Shown here one piece after another: positions 17,487-26,125 of a stretch of 64,000 bases of DNA. Position numbers and translations under genes: made by a program. The stretch lies in contig NZ_CP087880.1 of NCBI RefSeq assembly GCF_021172065.1, positions 2,704,583-2,768,582 on the forward strand, written 5' to 3'. The notes beneath the pieces are model-generated. The model did not search any database and had not been told where the DNA came from. It saw only the letters and a list, made by a program, of their open reading frames with translations. The DNA comes from Pseudocitrobacter corydidari (GTDB taxonomy: Bacteria; Pseudomonadota; Gammaproteobacteria; Enterobacterales; Enterobacteriaceae). The stretch's first letter is position 1. Each line of letters opens with the position of its first letter.

Positions 17487-18119
17487 TTAAAATATCCCTT
17501 TCTGCTTGATCTGCTTCATTTTCTGCGACTGATTCTCAAGCAAACTCAAATCCACCTCTTCCGCCCCACTCGCTTTCGAACTTTCAGCCGAAGGCGTGGC
17601 GCGCCCGGACATCCGCAACTGCTGTAACAACACATGTTGTTTTTCCAGCAAGCTCCTAAGTTGCGCAATTTCGCTGCGCATTGCAGCCAGTTCTCCGTCA
17701 TCTTTATCTTTACGCTGCGTTGCCTCTGACATTAACGCCCGCATCTGACGAAGCTGCTGCTTGCTGAACTCAGGGTTACTCTCCTGCTCCGCCGGTAACG
17801 ACGTTTCACGCGCAATCGGCAACAGTTTCCCTTCAATCAATTCGGCGCAAAGCGCGTCCAGCGTCAGCGCTTCCCGACCGATAGACTCGGCAACATGGCT
17901 GCAAAGCTGCGGATTCAGCATCTGTAACTGCAACCCGGCCAGATAAACATTACGGTGAAAACGGCGGATCTCCATACTGGTGTCGCTGGTGTTTCCCCCG
18001 GTATTGTTCATTTCTCCGTGCCATTTTTTCAGATGCAGCATCGCGCGCAGATCCGCACGCGAATGTTCTGGCGACAAATGCAGGGAAAGATTAACCCGGC
18101 GAATTTGCCTGTTACTCAT
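17487..18119 (-). CDS. ParR/StbB-like DNA-binding adaptor partner of ParM
   Basis: The 210-residue protein begins with a basic strand (RQIRRVNLSLHLS) and helices compatible with a ribbon-helix-helix fold, then RRFHRNVYLAGLQL. A heptad-like coiled coil spans about residues 110-165 (SEIAQLRSLLEKQHVLLQQL), and it has a basic C-terminus (KMKQIKQKGIF). Its ATG (18117-18119) overlaps the ParM stop by 8 bp, the normal ParM-then-ParR arrangement. In plasmids, ParR binds the centromere parC and caps ParM filaments through its C-terminus. The family call rests mainly on context and fold pattern, since ParR sequences diverge fast. The start at 18119 replaces a longer frame because of the overlap. Confidence 0.65.
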   Translation of the reverse strand: MSNRQIRRVNLSLHLSPEHSRADLRAMLHLKKWHGEMNNTGGNTSDTSMEIRRFHRNVYLAGLQLQMLNPQLCSHVAESIGREALTLDALCAELIEGKLLPIARETSLPAEQESNPEFSKQQLRQMRALMSEATQRKDKDDGELAAMRSEIAQLRSLLEKQHVLLQQLRMSGRATPSAESSKASGAEEVDLSLLENQSQKMKQIKQKGIF

Positions 18120-19161
18120 CGTCGCCCACCTCGACCATTTGCGGTGCAGCAACCTGATCTACACCGCTTTCCGCATGATACAGACAGATTTCACGCGACA
18201 GCGCGCTTTGCGGGTTCTCAATCGTCACCACTCGCTCACCTAGCGTGGCGTACGTCTCACGTACTGCACTTTCAATCAGGTGCGCACCACCGCCAACCAG
18301 ATAAACACGGTTTGGGTTTTTGGCGAATTTCTTCGCTTCATACGCTACCTGATCGCCCAATTCCTGAATTTTAATGGCTACGCGTTCAAGGATTTCATCA
18401 ATACGTGATTCATCATTAATCACGCTTTTGACAAACGTCATGTCGTGACGGCGTTTAATCAGTTCATTGGCGACCAAATAACTGGAGTCGCTGTCGGCGG
18501 CGGCCAGCAGTTTTCGCGTCGCATCCGTGACCATCGCCACGCCAATCTCATTGTTACCGTAAATGGCGGAAACGTCGTCAAACTCACCGACGATCACCCC
18601 CATATCCAGCGTCGTCCCCCCGCAGTCTATGACCAGCGATTTAGTGAATTCGTTAACGCTGGAATTCAGTAAGTGAGAAAGCGCCGCGGGCAGGCTTTCC
18701 GGCATCACCTGTACGTCGACGATACGGAACAACTCACCTTTGTTCAGCGAGATATCACGCATCAGATTACGGCGCTTAGCCTCAATACGGCTTTCATTAC
18801 GCTGACAATCGTCCGGGTTATAGAACTGAGTAATCGGTAGCGTGACCACGATCTCGACGTCACACGGCATCATTCCGGTTTGCAACAGGGCATGGTGAAC
18901 GGCCAACAGATTCAGATCATCATACTGATAATCGATATGTGTAGTGGAAAGCGCTTTATCGGATGTCGCATCGTAAGTGTATTTGGTAGTTCCGATGGTG
19001 TAGTTGTACACCGACTGACCGCGCAGCAGCGCCGCACTTTTCCAGTCCTTGCGGAAGGAATTCGGTGAGACGACCGTTTTCAGAGTGCCATTCTCAATCC
19101 AGCTAATTTTGACGTTGGTGGAGCCATCATCAATGGCGAATTTCATACGGGTTGCAGTCAT
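18112..19161 (-). CDS. parM: ParM/StbA actin-like plasmid segregation protein, chromosomal
   Basis: The 349-residue protein matches R1 ParM along its length: FAIDDGSTNVKISW (phosphate-1 loop), YQYDDLNLLAVHHALL, VMPESLPA, VIDCGGTTLDMG (phosphate-2 loop with catalytic Asp179) and YLVGGGAHLI (adenosine loop). All actin-fold ATP motifs look intact, so filament formation is likely. It sits in a chromosomal context, 28 bp downstream of an NlpC/P60 gene and in line with lafU. There is no room for a canonical parC region upstream. The start at 19161 has no strong ribosome site; an ATG at 19146 is an alternative. Confidence 0.9.
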   Translation of the reverse strand: MTATRMKFAIDDGSTNVKISWIENGTLKTVVSPNSFRKDWKSAALLRGQSVYNYTIGTTKYTYDATSDKALSTTHIDYQYDDLNLLAVHHALLQTGMMPCDVEIVVTLPITQFYNPDDCQRNESRIEAKRRNLMRDISLNKGELFRIVDVQVMPESLPAALSHLLNSSVNEFTKSLVIDCGGTTLDMGVIVGEFDDVSAIYGNNEIGVAMVTDATRKLLAAADSDSSYLVANELIKRRHDMTFVKSVINDESRIDEILERVAIKIQELGDQVAYEAKKFAKNPNRVYLVGGGAHLIESAVRETYATLGERVVTIENPQSALSREICLYHAESGVDQVAAPQMVEVGDDE

Positions 19162-19189
19162 GGGAATATCTCAATCTAAAGGGTATTTT

Positions 19190-19948
19190 TTACAGCGCTG
19201 CTTTTTCGCTAAGAATGCGGCGAGCGCCAAGATAATGTGATTGCCAGAAGTCCGCAGAAAACTGGCTAATACGAATATTCAGCCCGGTACGCGGCGCTTC
19301 GATAAATTTGTCATCGCCGAGATAGACACCAACATGATCGGCGCCGGGACGCTGGCTGATTTTAAAGAACACCAGGTCACCGTTTTTCAGCTTGTCTTTG
19401 CGCACCGACTGCAGATGATTTGCGTTGTACATTTCATTCGCTGTGCGGGGCAATTTTCGCTCCAGCACGGCGTTGTAGGCGTAGAACACCAGGCCGCTAC
19501 AGTCGAAACCTTCGTCGGGCGTCTTGCCGCCCCAGACATAAGGTTTTCCCAGCTGTTTTTGCAGGCGCTGGAGCACCGTGCGCAGTTTGGCTGCGTGCGG
19601 TAACGCCGCAGGTTTGTCATCCAGCGCACGTTCCCAGAGCGCATCGACGCTTCCCGGCGACCAGCGAGGGTGCATCGCCAGCATTTCACGGTTTTGCTGT
19701 CGGATCGCACGTTTCTGTTCCGCTTCCCGGCGCTTTTGTTCCGGTGTTAACGGCACATTAGCCGTGCGCTGTTTAACGCTGGTCATCAGTCGTTGACGCG
19801 CCTTTTTTCGCACCAGCTCCGCGTTTTCCGACAGCGGTTGTGGCCGGGCATCGCTATAAGCAGACCACGCCAGTAGCGCCACGCTCAGCAAAAAGAGGGG
19901 CAACAGGCGGCCTGGTACAGCGGCAATAGAAGAAAAAAAACGTTTCAC
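19190..19948 (-). CDS. secreted NlpC/P60 peptidoglycan endopeptidase
   Basis: The C-terminal domain (about residues 125-245) is NlpC/P60 with catalytic Cys150 (FDCSGLVF) and His205 (ADHVGVYLG). The third polar position is Glu217 (FIEAPRTG) instead of the common His. The N-terminus has a membrane-spanning or signal segment (LLPLFLLSVALLAWSAY), then a charged Arg/Lys/Glu-rich region. The enzyme should cleave peptide stems in peptidoglycan from the periplasm. I take GTG at 19948 as start because it directly precedes the signal segment and follows the lafU stop by 16 bp; the open frame extends back into lafU. It appears to be part of the laf transcription unit. Confidence 0.85.
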   Translation of the reverse strand: MKRFFSSIAAVPGRLLPLFLLSVALLAWSAYSDARPQPLSENAELVRKKARQRLMTSVKQRTANVPLTPEQKRREAEQKRAIRQQNREMLAMHPRWSPGSVDALWERALDDKPAALPHAAKLRTVLQRLQKQLGKPYVWGGKTPDEGFDCSGLVFYAYNAVLERKLPRTANEMYNANHLQSVRKDKLKNGDLVFFKISQRPGADHVGVYLGDDKFIEAPRTGLNIRISQFSADFWQSHYLGARRILSEKAAL

Positions 19949-19964
19949 AGCAACAACTATTTCA

Positions 19965-20891
19965 TTAAGGGGTTTTTGAGATTTTATCGACCAGCGGCTT
20001 AATGACTTTCTCACCGTGCTGACCAAAAAACTGATACAGAGATTCACTGGCAGAGTGTGTCAACACCATGATCTCGATACGACGGTTCGCGGAACTCAGC
20101 GGTTGATTTGGGTCCAGCAGCATTTGGTCCGCCATTCCGCTCACCTGCAATACCCGGCTCGGATCAAGCCCGCCTTTCGTCAGAACAGTACGCGCCTGCA
20201 TCGCGCGTTCACCGGAAAGGTTCCAGTTGTTGTAAAGCACCTGATCGCGAAAACGCGTTGCATCCGTATGGCCGGTGATAATGATTTTGTTATCGATTTT
20301 GTTCAGTTCCGGCGCAAATTTGGTCAGCAACCGATCGAAGAACGGCGTCAGGATCGCGCTACTACGCTGGAACATTTCCCGCTTCTGATCATCAGAAATC
20401 AGAATACGCAGCCCCTGCGGCACGATCTCCATTTTCAGGTTGGCCTGCGCGTCATAGGCTGAGGTGATCTGCATAATGATGCGCGCCAGATCCTCTATTT
20501 CACTGTTCGAACGGGCGTTAACAGAATCGAGGCTTTCCCCCTGCTTCGCCTGCTGCGCCAGAGTTTTTTCATTTTCAGCATCTTCAGCATCGGTTTTACC
20601 TGGGGAACGCTTGCCGACAATGGTCAGTTCACCACCGGCATCTTTCTGCGTGATGGGGCTTATCGAGTGACCTTCAAAAATCGCGTCTCCCCCGTTGAGC
20701 AGAGAAACAATCTCTTTACGCTCCTCTTCGGTGACCGCGCCCATGATCCACAGGACCATGAACAGCGCCATCATCGCCAGCGTAAAGTCAGCAAAGGCCA
20801 CCTTCCACGCCCCGCCGTGTATCCCTTCCTGGGATTTACGCGCGGAACGCTTAATGATCGTGGTGTGATGCTCCTTACCCCGACTACGCAT
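19965..20891 (-). CDS. lafU: lateral flagellar stator protein LafU (MotB family)
   Basis: The 308-residue protein has one N-terminal membrane helix carrying the proton-binding Asp35 in AFADFTLAMMALFMVLW, the MotB proton-type motif. A C-terminal OmpA-like peptidoglycan-binding domain follows (IIITGHTDATRF, LSSANRRIEIMVL). With LafT it forms the proton-driven stator. The ATG overlaps the lafT stop by 8 bp. It is the last conserved Flag-2 gene on this side; NlpC/P60 and ParM genes continue on the same strand. Confidence 0.95.
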   Translation of the reverse strand: MRSRGKEHHTTIIKRSARKSQEGIHGGAWKVAFADFTLAMMALFMVLWIMGAVTEEERKEIVSLLNGGDAIFEGHSISPITQKDAGGELTIVGKRSPGKTDAEDAENEKTLAQQAKQGESLDSVNARSNSEIEDLARIIMQITSAYDAQANLKMEIVPQGLRILISDDQKREMFQRSSAILTPFFDRLLTKFAPELNKIDNKIIITGHTDATRFRDQVLYNNWNLSGERAMQARTVLTKGGLDPSRVLQVSGMADQMLLDPNQPLSSANRRIEIMVLTHSASESLYQFFGQHGEKVIKPLVDKISKTP

Positions 20892-21753
20892 CAGCCATAC
20901 CGCTCATCTGATTTACCCAGCCATCCAGGGTGGCGAAGGTGGGTTTTGAGTCCATCGGCAACATTTTACGTCCGGCATCAACCGCCAGCAGCGTTGGTTT
21001 ACCCGCAACGTGATTCACCAATACGGTACGTACGCACTCAAGAACCGAGATCTGTTTTTTGGTGCGCTGCTCCATGGCGTTTGCGACCGGGTCCATCAGG
21101 CAGTAACAGAAGAATACGCCGAGGAACGTCCCGACCAGAGCTGCCGCAACTTTCACGCCAATCACCGCAATGGAACCATCAATCGATTGCATAGTAATGA
21201 TGATGCCCAGTACCGCAGCACAGATACCAAATCCCGGCATCGCTTCGGCAGTACGTTGCAATGAACGTGACGGCTGAAGCAGGTTCTCTTCCATCGCGCC
21301 GAGTTCCTGCTCCAGAATCCCTTCCAGCTCATGCTCGTTGATTTTCCCCATCGCCATCAGACGGAAGTTGTCGGAGATAAACGTAATCAGTGCTTTATCA
21401 CGCAACATCTGCGGATACTTCTGGAACAAGGGGCTGTTCGCCGGAGATTCGATGTGTTCATCCAGCACTTTCAAGCCGCCGTCCTGCACCAGTTCCAGCA
21501 GTTCATACAGCAGCATCAGAAGTTCGCGCTGATATTCACGGGTGTATTCGTTTTTGCGCATAATGCCACGAAACTGGCGATACATTTCCGCCAGCACCGC
21601 TTTCGGGTTAGCCAGAACCATGGCACCCAGGCCAGCGCCAAGAATGATGATGATCTCGCCAGGCTGCCAGAACGAAGAGAGCTGCCCGCCAGACATTAAA
21701 AAACCGCCGACAACACAACCCATGATGATGAGAATACCTAAGAATTTCTGCAT
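20884..21753 (-). CDS. lafT: lateral flagellar stator protein LafT (MotA family)
   Basis: The 289-residue protein has the MotA pattern: two N-terminal membrane helices (MQKFLGILIIMGCVVGGFL, then IIIILGAGLGAMVLANP), a large cytoplasmic loop with charged residues that touch FliG, and two C-terminal helices with the conserved proline in MPGFGICAAVLG. It pairs with LafU as the torque-generating proton channel. It starts 13 bp after lafS and overlaps lafU. Confidence 0.95.
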   Translation of the reverse strand: MQKFLGILIIMGCVVGGFLMSGGQLSSFWQPGEIIIILGAGLGAMVLANPKAVLAEMYRQFRGIMRKNEYTREYQRELLMLLYELLELVQDGGLKVLDEHIESPANSPLFQKYPQMLRDKALITFISDNFRLMAMGKINEHELEGILEQELGAMEENLLQPSRSLQRTAEAMPGFGICAAVLGIIITMQSIDGSIAVIGVKVAAALVGTFLGVFFCYCLMDPVANAMEQRTKKQISVLECVRTVLVNHVAGKPTLLAVDAGRKMLPMDSKPTFATLDGWVNQMSGMADA

Positions 21754-21766
21754 AAACTTTTCACTT

Positions 21767-22468
21767 TCACTTCTGGAAAAAAGACTGAATTTTCTGCGCG
21801 ATTTTTTTATTGAGCTGACAAACCCTGGCTTCGGTCAGGTCGAGGACCAGGGCTATCTCTTTCAGGCTCATTTCGTGCTGGTAATAGAGGGTGAGGATCA
21901 GTTGTTCACGCTCATCGAGCGAGGCCAGTGCGGTACGTAGCGTGCGGCTGATGATCATCTCTTCCTCCAGCGGACGGCTGTCCAGTGCCACCGAATGCCC
22001 GTCATTGCTCAGAAGATCGTCAAGACTCTCCAGGGCTTTGGCGCAATCCAGCAGCAGATATTCCTGATACTCTTCAGCCGTAATAGAGAGATGGCGGTTT
22101 AAATCGTCAAACGTTGGCGCACGTCCTAACTGACGCGCCACCTCACGAATGGCATCGTTGATCTTGTGCGTTTTCTGTCGCAGGCGGCGCGGACGCCAGT
22201 CAAGCTGACGCAGCTCATCAAGCACCGCACCGCGAATTCGTGGTGCAGCATACGCAATGAACTGTTCATCCGGGTGACCATAGCGACGCAACGAGCTTAA
22301 CAACCCCATCAACGCGCTCTGTTCCATATCTTCGCGGTCGATCACGCTGCTGACCTGATAAGCCAGTTGCTTCACTATTTTGTTGACCAGCGGTATATAT
22401 TGGCTGACATAGCGCGCTTCATCGGCGGGCGTCAGCGTTTCACTGGCAATAAAATCCATCATTTCCAT
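21767..22468 (-). CDS. lafS: lateral flagellar sigma-28 factor LafS (FliA family)
   Basis: The 233-residue protein has region 2 (YIPLVNKIVKQLAYQV, DREDMEQSALMGLLSSLRRY, FIAYAAPRIRGAVLDELR), region 3 (RAPTFDDLNRHL) and region 4 (EREQLILTLYYQHEMSLKEIALVLDLTEARVCQL). It directs RNA polymerase to late lateral flagellar genes. Candidate targets in this window carry TAA[G/T]-N15-G[C/T]CG. LfgM, encoded near 41.1 kb, is the expected anti-sigma factor. An alternative ATG lies at 22459. Confidence 0.95.
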   Translation of the reverse strand: MEMMDFIASETLTPADEARYVSQYIPLVNKIVKQLAYQVSSVIDREDMEQSALMGLLSSLRRYGHPDEQFIAYAAPRIRGAVLDELRQLDWRPRRLRQKTHKINDAIREVARQLGRAPTFDDLNRHLSITAEEYQEYLLLDCAKALESLDDLLSNDGHSVALDSRPLEEEMIISRTLRTALASLDEREQLILTLYYQHEMSLKEIALVLDLTEARVCQLNKKIAQKIQSFFQK

Positions 22469-22481
22469 TACGGCTTATTCA

Positions 22482-22946
22482 TTACTGGAAAACCATTTTG
22501 CTGATGATCACGTCATCAAACGGTACAGTCATATTCAGGCTGCTAAAGCGAGCGTCATAGGCCGCCTTCAGCTTGTTATGCAACTCGTTAACAGTCAGTG
22601 CGCGTACTGCGCTGTATTCCATATCAGATAACAGGCTGACGGTTGCACCGCGAATCGCCGGGATCATCTCCTCCGATTTACGGGTGTTCTCCGGGCTGCT
22701 TGTTGCCAGATTCAGTTCCAGCAGCAGATAACGTTCCGTGCGGTTGCTCCCTTTCAGGGTGATCACCAGATTTTTTATCTCCACAAACTCAACGGCTTGC
22801 GTTTTAGAGGAGCTGAACAGTTTGGTCAGTGCGTTTGCGCTTTCGTCAGAACGCAGCAAATGCGTGCCAACAACGGTTAACCCTGCTGCCAGGACGGCGG
22901 TGACCAGGGCGATAATCACGCCAAATAAAAGTGTTTTCGTATTCAT
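22482..22946 (-). CDS. lafF: FliL-like protein LafF
   Basis: The 154-residue protein has one N-terminal membrane helix (LLFGVIIALVTAVLAAGLTVV) and a periplasmic FliL domain (FVEIKNLVITLKGSNRTERYLLLELNL split across residues 55-82). It ends DDVIISKMVFQ, typical of FliL. FliL proteins form rings around stators and stabilise torque. Its position between lafE and lafS matches the Flag-2 order. Confidence 0.9.
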   Translation of the reverse strand: MNTKTLLFGVIIALVTAVLAAGLTVVGTHLLRSDESANALTKLFSSSKTQAVEFVEIKNLVITLKGSNRTERYLLLELNLATSSPENTRKSEEMIPAIRGATVSLLSDMEYSAVRALTVNELHNKLKAAYDARFSSLNMTVPFDDVIISKMVFQ

Positions 22947-22959
22947 AAGGTTCTTTGTG

Positions 22960-24036
22960 TTAAACGGTCAGTAATACCGAGTCATCTTCACGACGCGTCT
23001 TGTCTGCTCTGATTTCGCCTGGGGCTATCTCCGAAGCCGACTGAATAGCGGCCTGCTGCTGAGAAAACGGTGCATCTTTGCTCTGCTGCTGGCCACCCGA
23101 CTGGGAAGAGACCTGAACGTTGACCTGAACAAGGTTTTGCTCGGTCAGGCTCTGACGCAGATCGTTGCTGGTCTGCTGCAACGCACGATAAACGTCCGCC
23201 TGGCTGGCGTTGATTTGTACCTGCATCCGGCCATTATCGATGTGTAGCGAGATGTCGATTTTGCCCATATCTGGCGGGTCGAGGCGGATAGTGGCGTGCT
23301 GGATCTGATTCTTCACCTGCACCTGCAACCGCTCCCCCAGTACACGTTGAAGCTGCTGCGACCAGCGAGAATCTTCGGTGTCCAGCTTTAGCGTCGTGGA
23401 GGGCGCCAGGCGGGATTCGCGGCTCACGACGTTGGTCGCCTCTCCCCCTGCGGGAGGTTGCGCCGCAACCTCCGGTGTGACGGCGGCCACGGCTGTCATC
23501 AGTTGCGGGGCCACCTGCTGCACGCTCATCGCTGGCGTGGGCGGTAATTCCATCTTTGCCGCGACGGTGTTTTCCAGCGAAATCGCAGGCTGCGGCATAA
23601 GCGTTGTACCGCTGACGGCTGGCATCTGCCCACGGGTCATCGCTGGCAGCGGCGGTTGCGGCGACATCGTCGGTGATGCCTCGCCGGTCGTGACCAGCTC
23701 AATGCTTACCGGCAGGGTGCGCGGCATTAGCAGCGCATCCAGCAGTTGCTGCTGGGCATCCACCTTCAACAAAGATGTGTCGTCCGGTACAGTGTCATCG
23801 TGGCTCTCGTCCGCGTTCTGGCGGATCGCAAGCGATGTCACGCTGTTGCCGTTTACGCCCTTCATCTGCCCGACCATCAGCGTATTAACCACATTGAGCA
23901 ATGCGTCTCTGAAGGCCATCGGGGATTCGCTGTTTGCCACGCCGGTGGTGACGTTCCCGGCACCGATGAGTTCAGCCTGCACCGGCGTACCAGAGGCATT
24001 ACCTGCGCCCAGCGCAAGATTGAGCATGTTCGTCAC
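22960..24036 (-). CDS. lafE: hook-length control protein LafE (FliK family)
   Basis: The 358-residue protein has a low-complexity Pro/Ala/Thr N-terminal and middle region that acts as the molecular ruler in this family. A C-terminal hook-length domain follows (LGERLQVQVKNQIQHATIRL, DPPDMGKIDISLHI, LRQSLTEQNLVQVNVQV). It is secreted and switches export from hook to filament subunits through LfhB. It starts at GTG 24036, preceded by an excellent GGAGG; the GTGA overlaps the lafD stop by 4 bp. Confidence 0.88.
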   Translation of the reverse strand: MTNMLNLALGAGNASGTPVQAELIGAGNVTTGVANSESPMAFRDALLNVVNTLMVGQMKGVNGNSVTSLAIRQNADESHDDTVPDDTSLLKVDAQQQLLDALLMPRTLPVSIELVTTGEASPTMSPQPPLPAMTRGQMPAVSGTTLMPQPAISLENTVAAKMELPPTPAMSVQQVAPQLMTAVAAVTPEVAAQPPAGGEATNVVSRESRLAPSTTLKLDTEDSRWSQQLQRVLGERLQVQVKNQIQHATIRLDPPDMGKIDISLHIDNGRMQVQINASQADVYRALQQTSNDLRQSLTEQNLVQVNVQVSSQSGGQQQSKDAPFSQQQAAIQSASEIAPGEIRADKTRREDDSVLLTV

Positions 24037-24338
24037 CGTAAATCCTCCGCATCCATAAATGCTGCGTAGGCCGTCGCCCCCTCACGGTTACGTACCGAGA
24101 GCGCCATTTTGGCTTCAACAATCTCCAGTTGCCCCATGCAGTATTCTCGTGCCTGCTGATGAATACGCTTCAGGGTGGCAAGCGCCTGCTGTTCATTGTT
24201 GTCCAGCGTTTCGCCCTGAATCTCACCCAACAGTGCGGCAATCTCGCCATCAACACGCTGTACGGCCGGCCACTGATGATCGGCGGTAACCTGGCGCAGT
24301 GTCTGCGCCAGCGTTTGCAGAGAAGAGAGATAACTCAT
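24033..24338 (-). CDS. lafD: LafD, FliT-like flagellar chaperone
   Basis: The 101-residue, mostly helical protein lies between the FliS and FliK homologues with 4-bp overlaps at both ends, the position of lafD in Flag-2 loci. FliT-type proteins bind the filament cap FliD (here LafB). Sequence similarity to FliT is too weak to judge by eye, so the function rests on size, helicity and gene order. Confidence 0.75.
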   Translation of the reverse strand: MSYLSSLQTLAQTLRQVTADHQWPAVQRVDGEIAALLGEIQGETLDNNEQQALATLKRIHQQAREYCMGQLEIVEAKMALSVRNREGATAYAAFMDAEDLR

Positions 24339-24727
24339 GCCGCCTGACCCATTTTTTCCCAGCCTTCCTTGATGTTACCGAGGATGTTTTCCACCTCTTC
24401 GATCAGCGCGATAGAGAGTTTGTGGCTGGCGTCATACAGACGATAGACGCAGTAGTCATAGAGATTGGCCAGGCTCAGGGCCAGCTCGCCCCCCTTCTCA
24501 AAATCGAGCGCACTGGTCAACGCATTGAGAATATCAATGCACTTATTGATGCTCTGCGCCTTACGCTCATAGCGGTGTGCTGCAATGTGGCTTTTCGCCC
24601 TGACCAGCTCATCCATCAGCCCGTTGAACAGCATTAACACCAGCTGATGCGGGTTCGCTGCCGCAGACTGAATGGCCAAATCTTCCTGGTGGTAAAGGCC
24701 GTAGCCTTCCCGATCGTTACCGTACAT
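24335..24727 (-). CDS. lafC: flagellin export chaperone LafC (FliS family)
   Basis: The 130-residue protein has clear FliS features: an N-terminal YGLYHQEDLAIQSAAANPHQLVLML segment (residues 8-32, given in part) and ALDFEKGGELALSLANLYDY. It binds the C-terminal helix of flagellin in the cytoplasm, prevents premature polymerisation and delivers it for export. It is translated in line with lafD and follows lafB by 21 bp. Confidence 0.93.
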   Translation of the reverse strand: MYGNDREGYGLYHQEDLAIQSAAANPHQLVLMLFNGLMDELVRAKSHIAAHRYERKAQSINKCIDILNALTSALDFEKGGELALSLANLYDYCVYRLYDASHKLSIALIEEVENILGNIKEGWEKMGQAA

Positions 24728-24748
24728 TAAGCTTAGGTTCCCTTAGAG

Positions 24749-26077
24749 TTAGCTAAACATGCTCATGGTGTTGTTCATCTGCGTCATGACTTTCTGTAGC
24801 TGCGTAAACTGCTTGAGGTAGCGGTTGTAAGAGCTGTCATAACGGGTATTCATTTTTTCGGTTTTGCTGTCGATATCGCGCTGCTGGCGATCAAGTGTTT
24901 CCTGACGACCCTTGAGTAAACCGGTGCTGGTGTTGAGGTATTTATCCAGCGATTTATCCATCGCCTTGATCAAACCATTGTTACCGTTAAAGAAGTTGTT
25001 GACCGACTGCGGATCCGCTTTCAGTTGGGTTTCCAGCTTGTCTTTATCGAGCGTCAACTTGCCGTCTTTATCCGATGTGATGCCAAACTTCGTCATGTTT
25101 TCATCACCAAAGGTCTTACGCAGCATGTTGCTCAGATCGTTGGAAAGTGACGAAATACTGGCGTCACCGGCAAATGCGCCGCGATCGTCGGTACTGTTAC
25201 CGGTGGCCGTCAGCCCGGAAATGGTGCTTTTCAGGGTGTTATAGGCATCAATGAAGGCCTGAATCTGTTCCTGTGTCCCGGTAGCGTCCGTATCGACAGA
25301 GATAACCAACGGCTTACCGTCTTCCGTGGTACCGGTCAGTTTGATCGACACACCATCGACCAGGTTATCCAGTGTATTGGAGCTGCTGGAATACTCCTGC
25401 GTGGAGTCACCCAGCGTAAACTTCGCATCTTTGCCTTTGGTAATGAGTGCTTCACTGGCAAAAATGTCCTGTCCACTGGTCATCGCGCTGGTATCAAGCT
25501 GGATATCGTACTTCTCACCGCTTTGATCGCTGCTCAACATCAACTGCACTTTGCCATCCACACGCATCAGAGACGCAGTGACGCCATTCTGTTCACTGGT
25601 GGAGGTCATCGGGTCATCAGCGCTCGGGAAATCGGCTTTATTCACCGCACTGGCAAAATCAGACAGACTTTTCAGGTCGTCCATTTCGATGTCGAGGCTT
25701 TCACCATTGAGGTTAATCGTCATCGTGCCGGTGGCGTTTTTAATGTCCTCGTCCGTCAGGTCGCTGTAGCTTTTCTGCTGAGCCGATGCCAGTTGCTTCA
25801 CGTTCAGGCTGTAAGTCCCTTTACGGGCAGAGGCGCTGGCGGTAATGCTTGCGATCCCCTCCTGGTTCATGGTGACGGTGTTCTTCAGAACGTTATTCGA
25901 AGATGAGTTCAGCCCGGTGATCGCAGTGCGGAAATCGGTCAATGCTGTTCGCAGCGCCGTCAGGGCTTTTTTCTGCGCGCTCAGCGTCGTGGTCTGTGTC
26001 TGGATAGACGTTTGCAGAGCAAGAATGTCGTAGCCTGCCAACTGTGTGGCCAGTGTTGTAGGGTCAAAATCAGACAT
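24749..26077 (-). CDS. lafB: filament cap protein LafB (FliD, HAP2)
   Basis: The 442-residue protein has FliD N-terminal (DFDPTTLATQLAGYDILALQ) and C-terminal coiled-coil regions (RQQRDIDSKTEKMNTRYDSSYNRYLKQ, residues about 398-424, then LQKVMTQMNNTMSMFS). It caps the growing lateral filament and folds flagellin. A GGAG site precedes the ATG. It is the first gene of a unit running lafB-C-D-E-F-S-T-U, and a sigma-54 promoter lies about 50 bp upstream. Confidence 0.93.
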   Translation of the reverse strand: MSDFDPTTLATQLAGYDILALQTSIQTQTTTLSAQKKALTALRTALTDFRTAITGLNSSSNNVLKNTVTMNQEGIASITASASARKGTYSLNVKQLASAQQKSYSDLTDEDIKNATGTMTINLNGESLDIEMDDLKSLSDFASAVNKADFPSADDPMTSTSEQNGVTASLMRVDGKVQLMLSSDQSGEKYDIQLDTSAMTSGQDIFASEALITKGKDAKFTLGDSTQEYSSSSNTLDNLVDGVSIKLTGTTEDGKPLVISVDTDATGTQEQIQAFIDAYNTLKSTISGLTATGNSTDDRGAFAGDASISSLSNDLSNMLRKTFGDENMTKFGITSDKDGKLTLDKDKLETQLKADPQSVNNFFNGNNGLIKAMDKSLDKYLNTSTGLLKGRQETLDRQQRDIDSKTEKMNTRYDSSYNRYLKQFTQLQKVMTQMNNTMSMFS

Positions 26078-26125
26078 AATAAGTTTCTCCAGGCACGCGC
26101 GCCGCTTTCAACATGACGTTAATTT

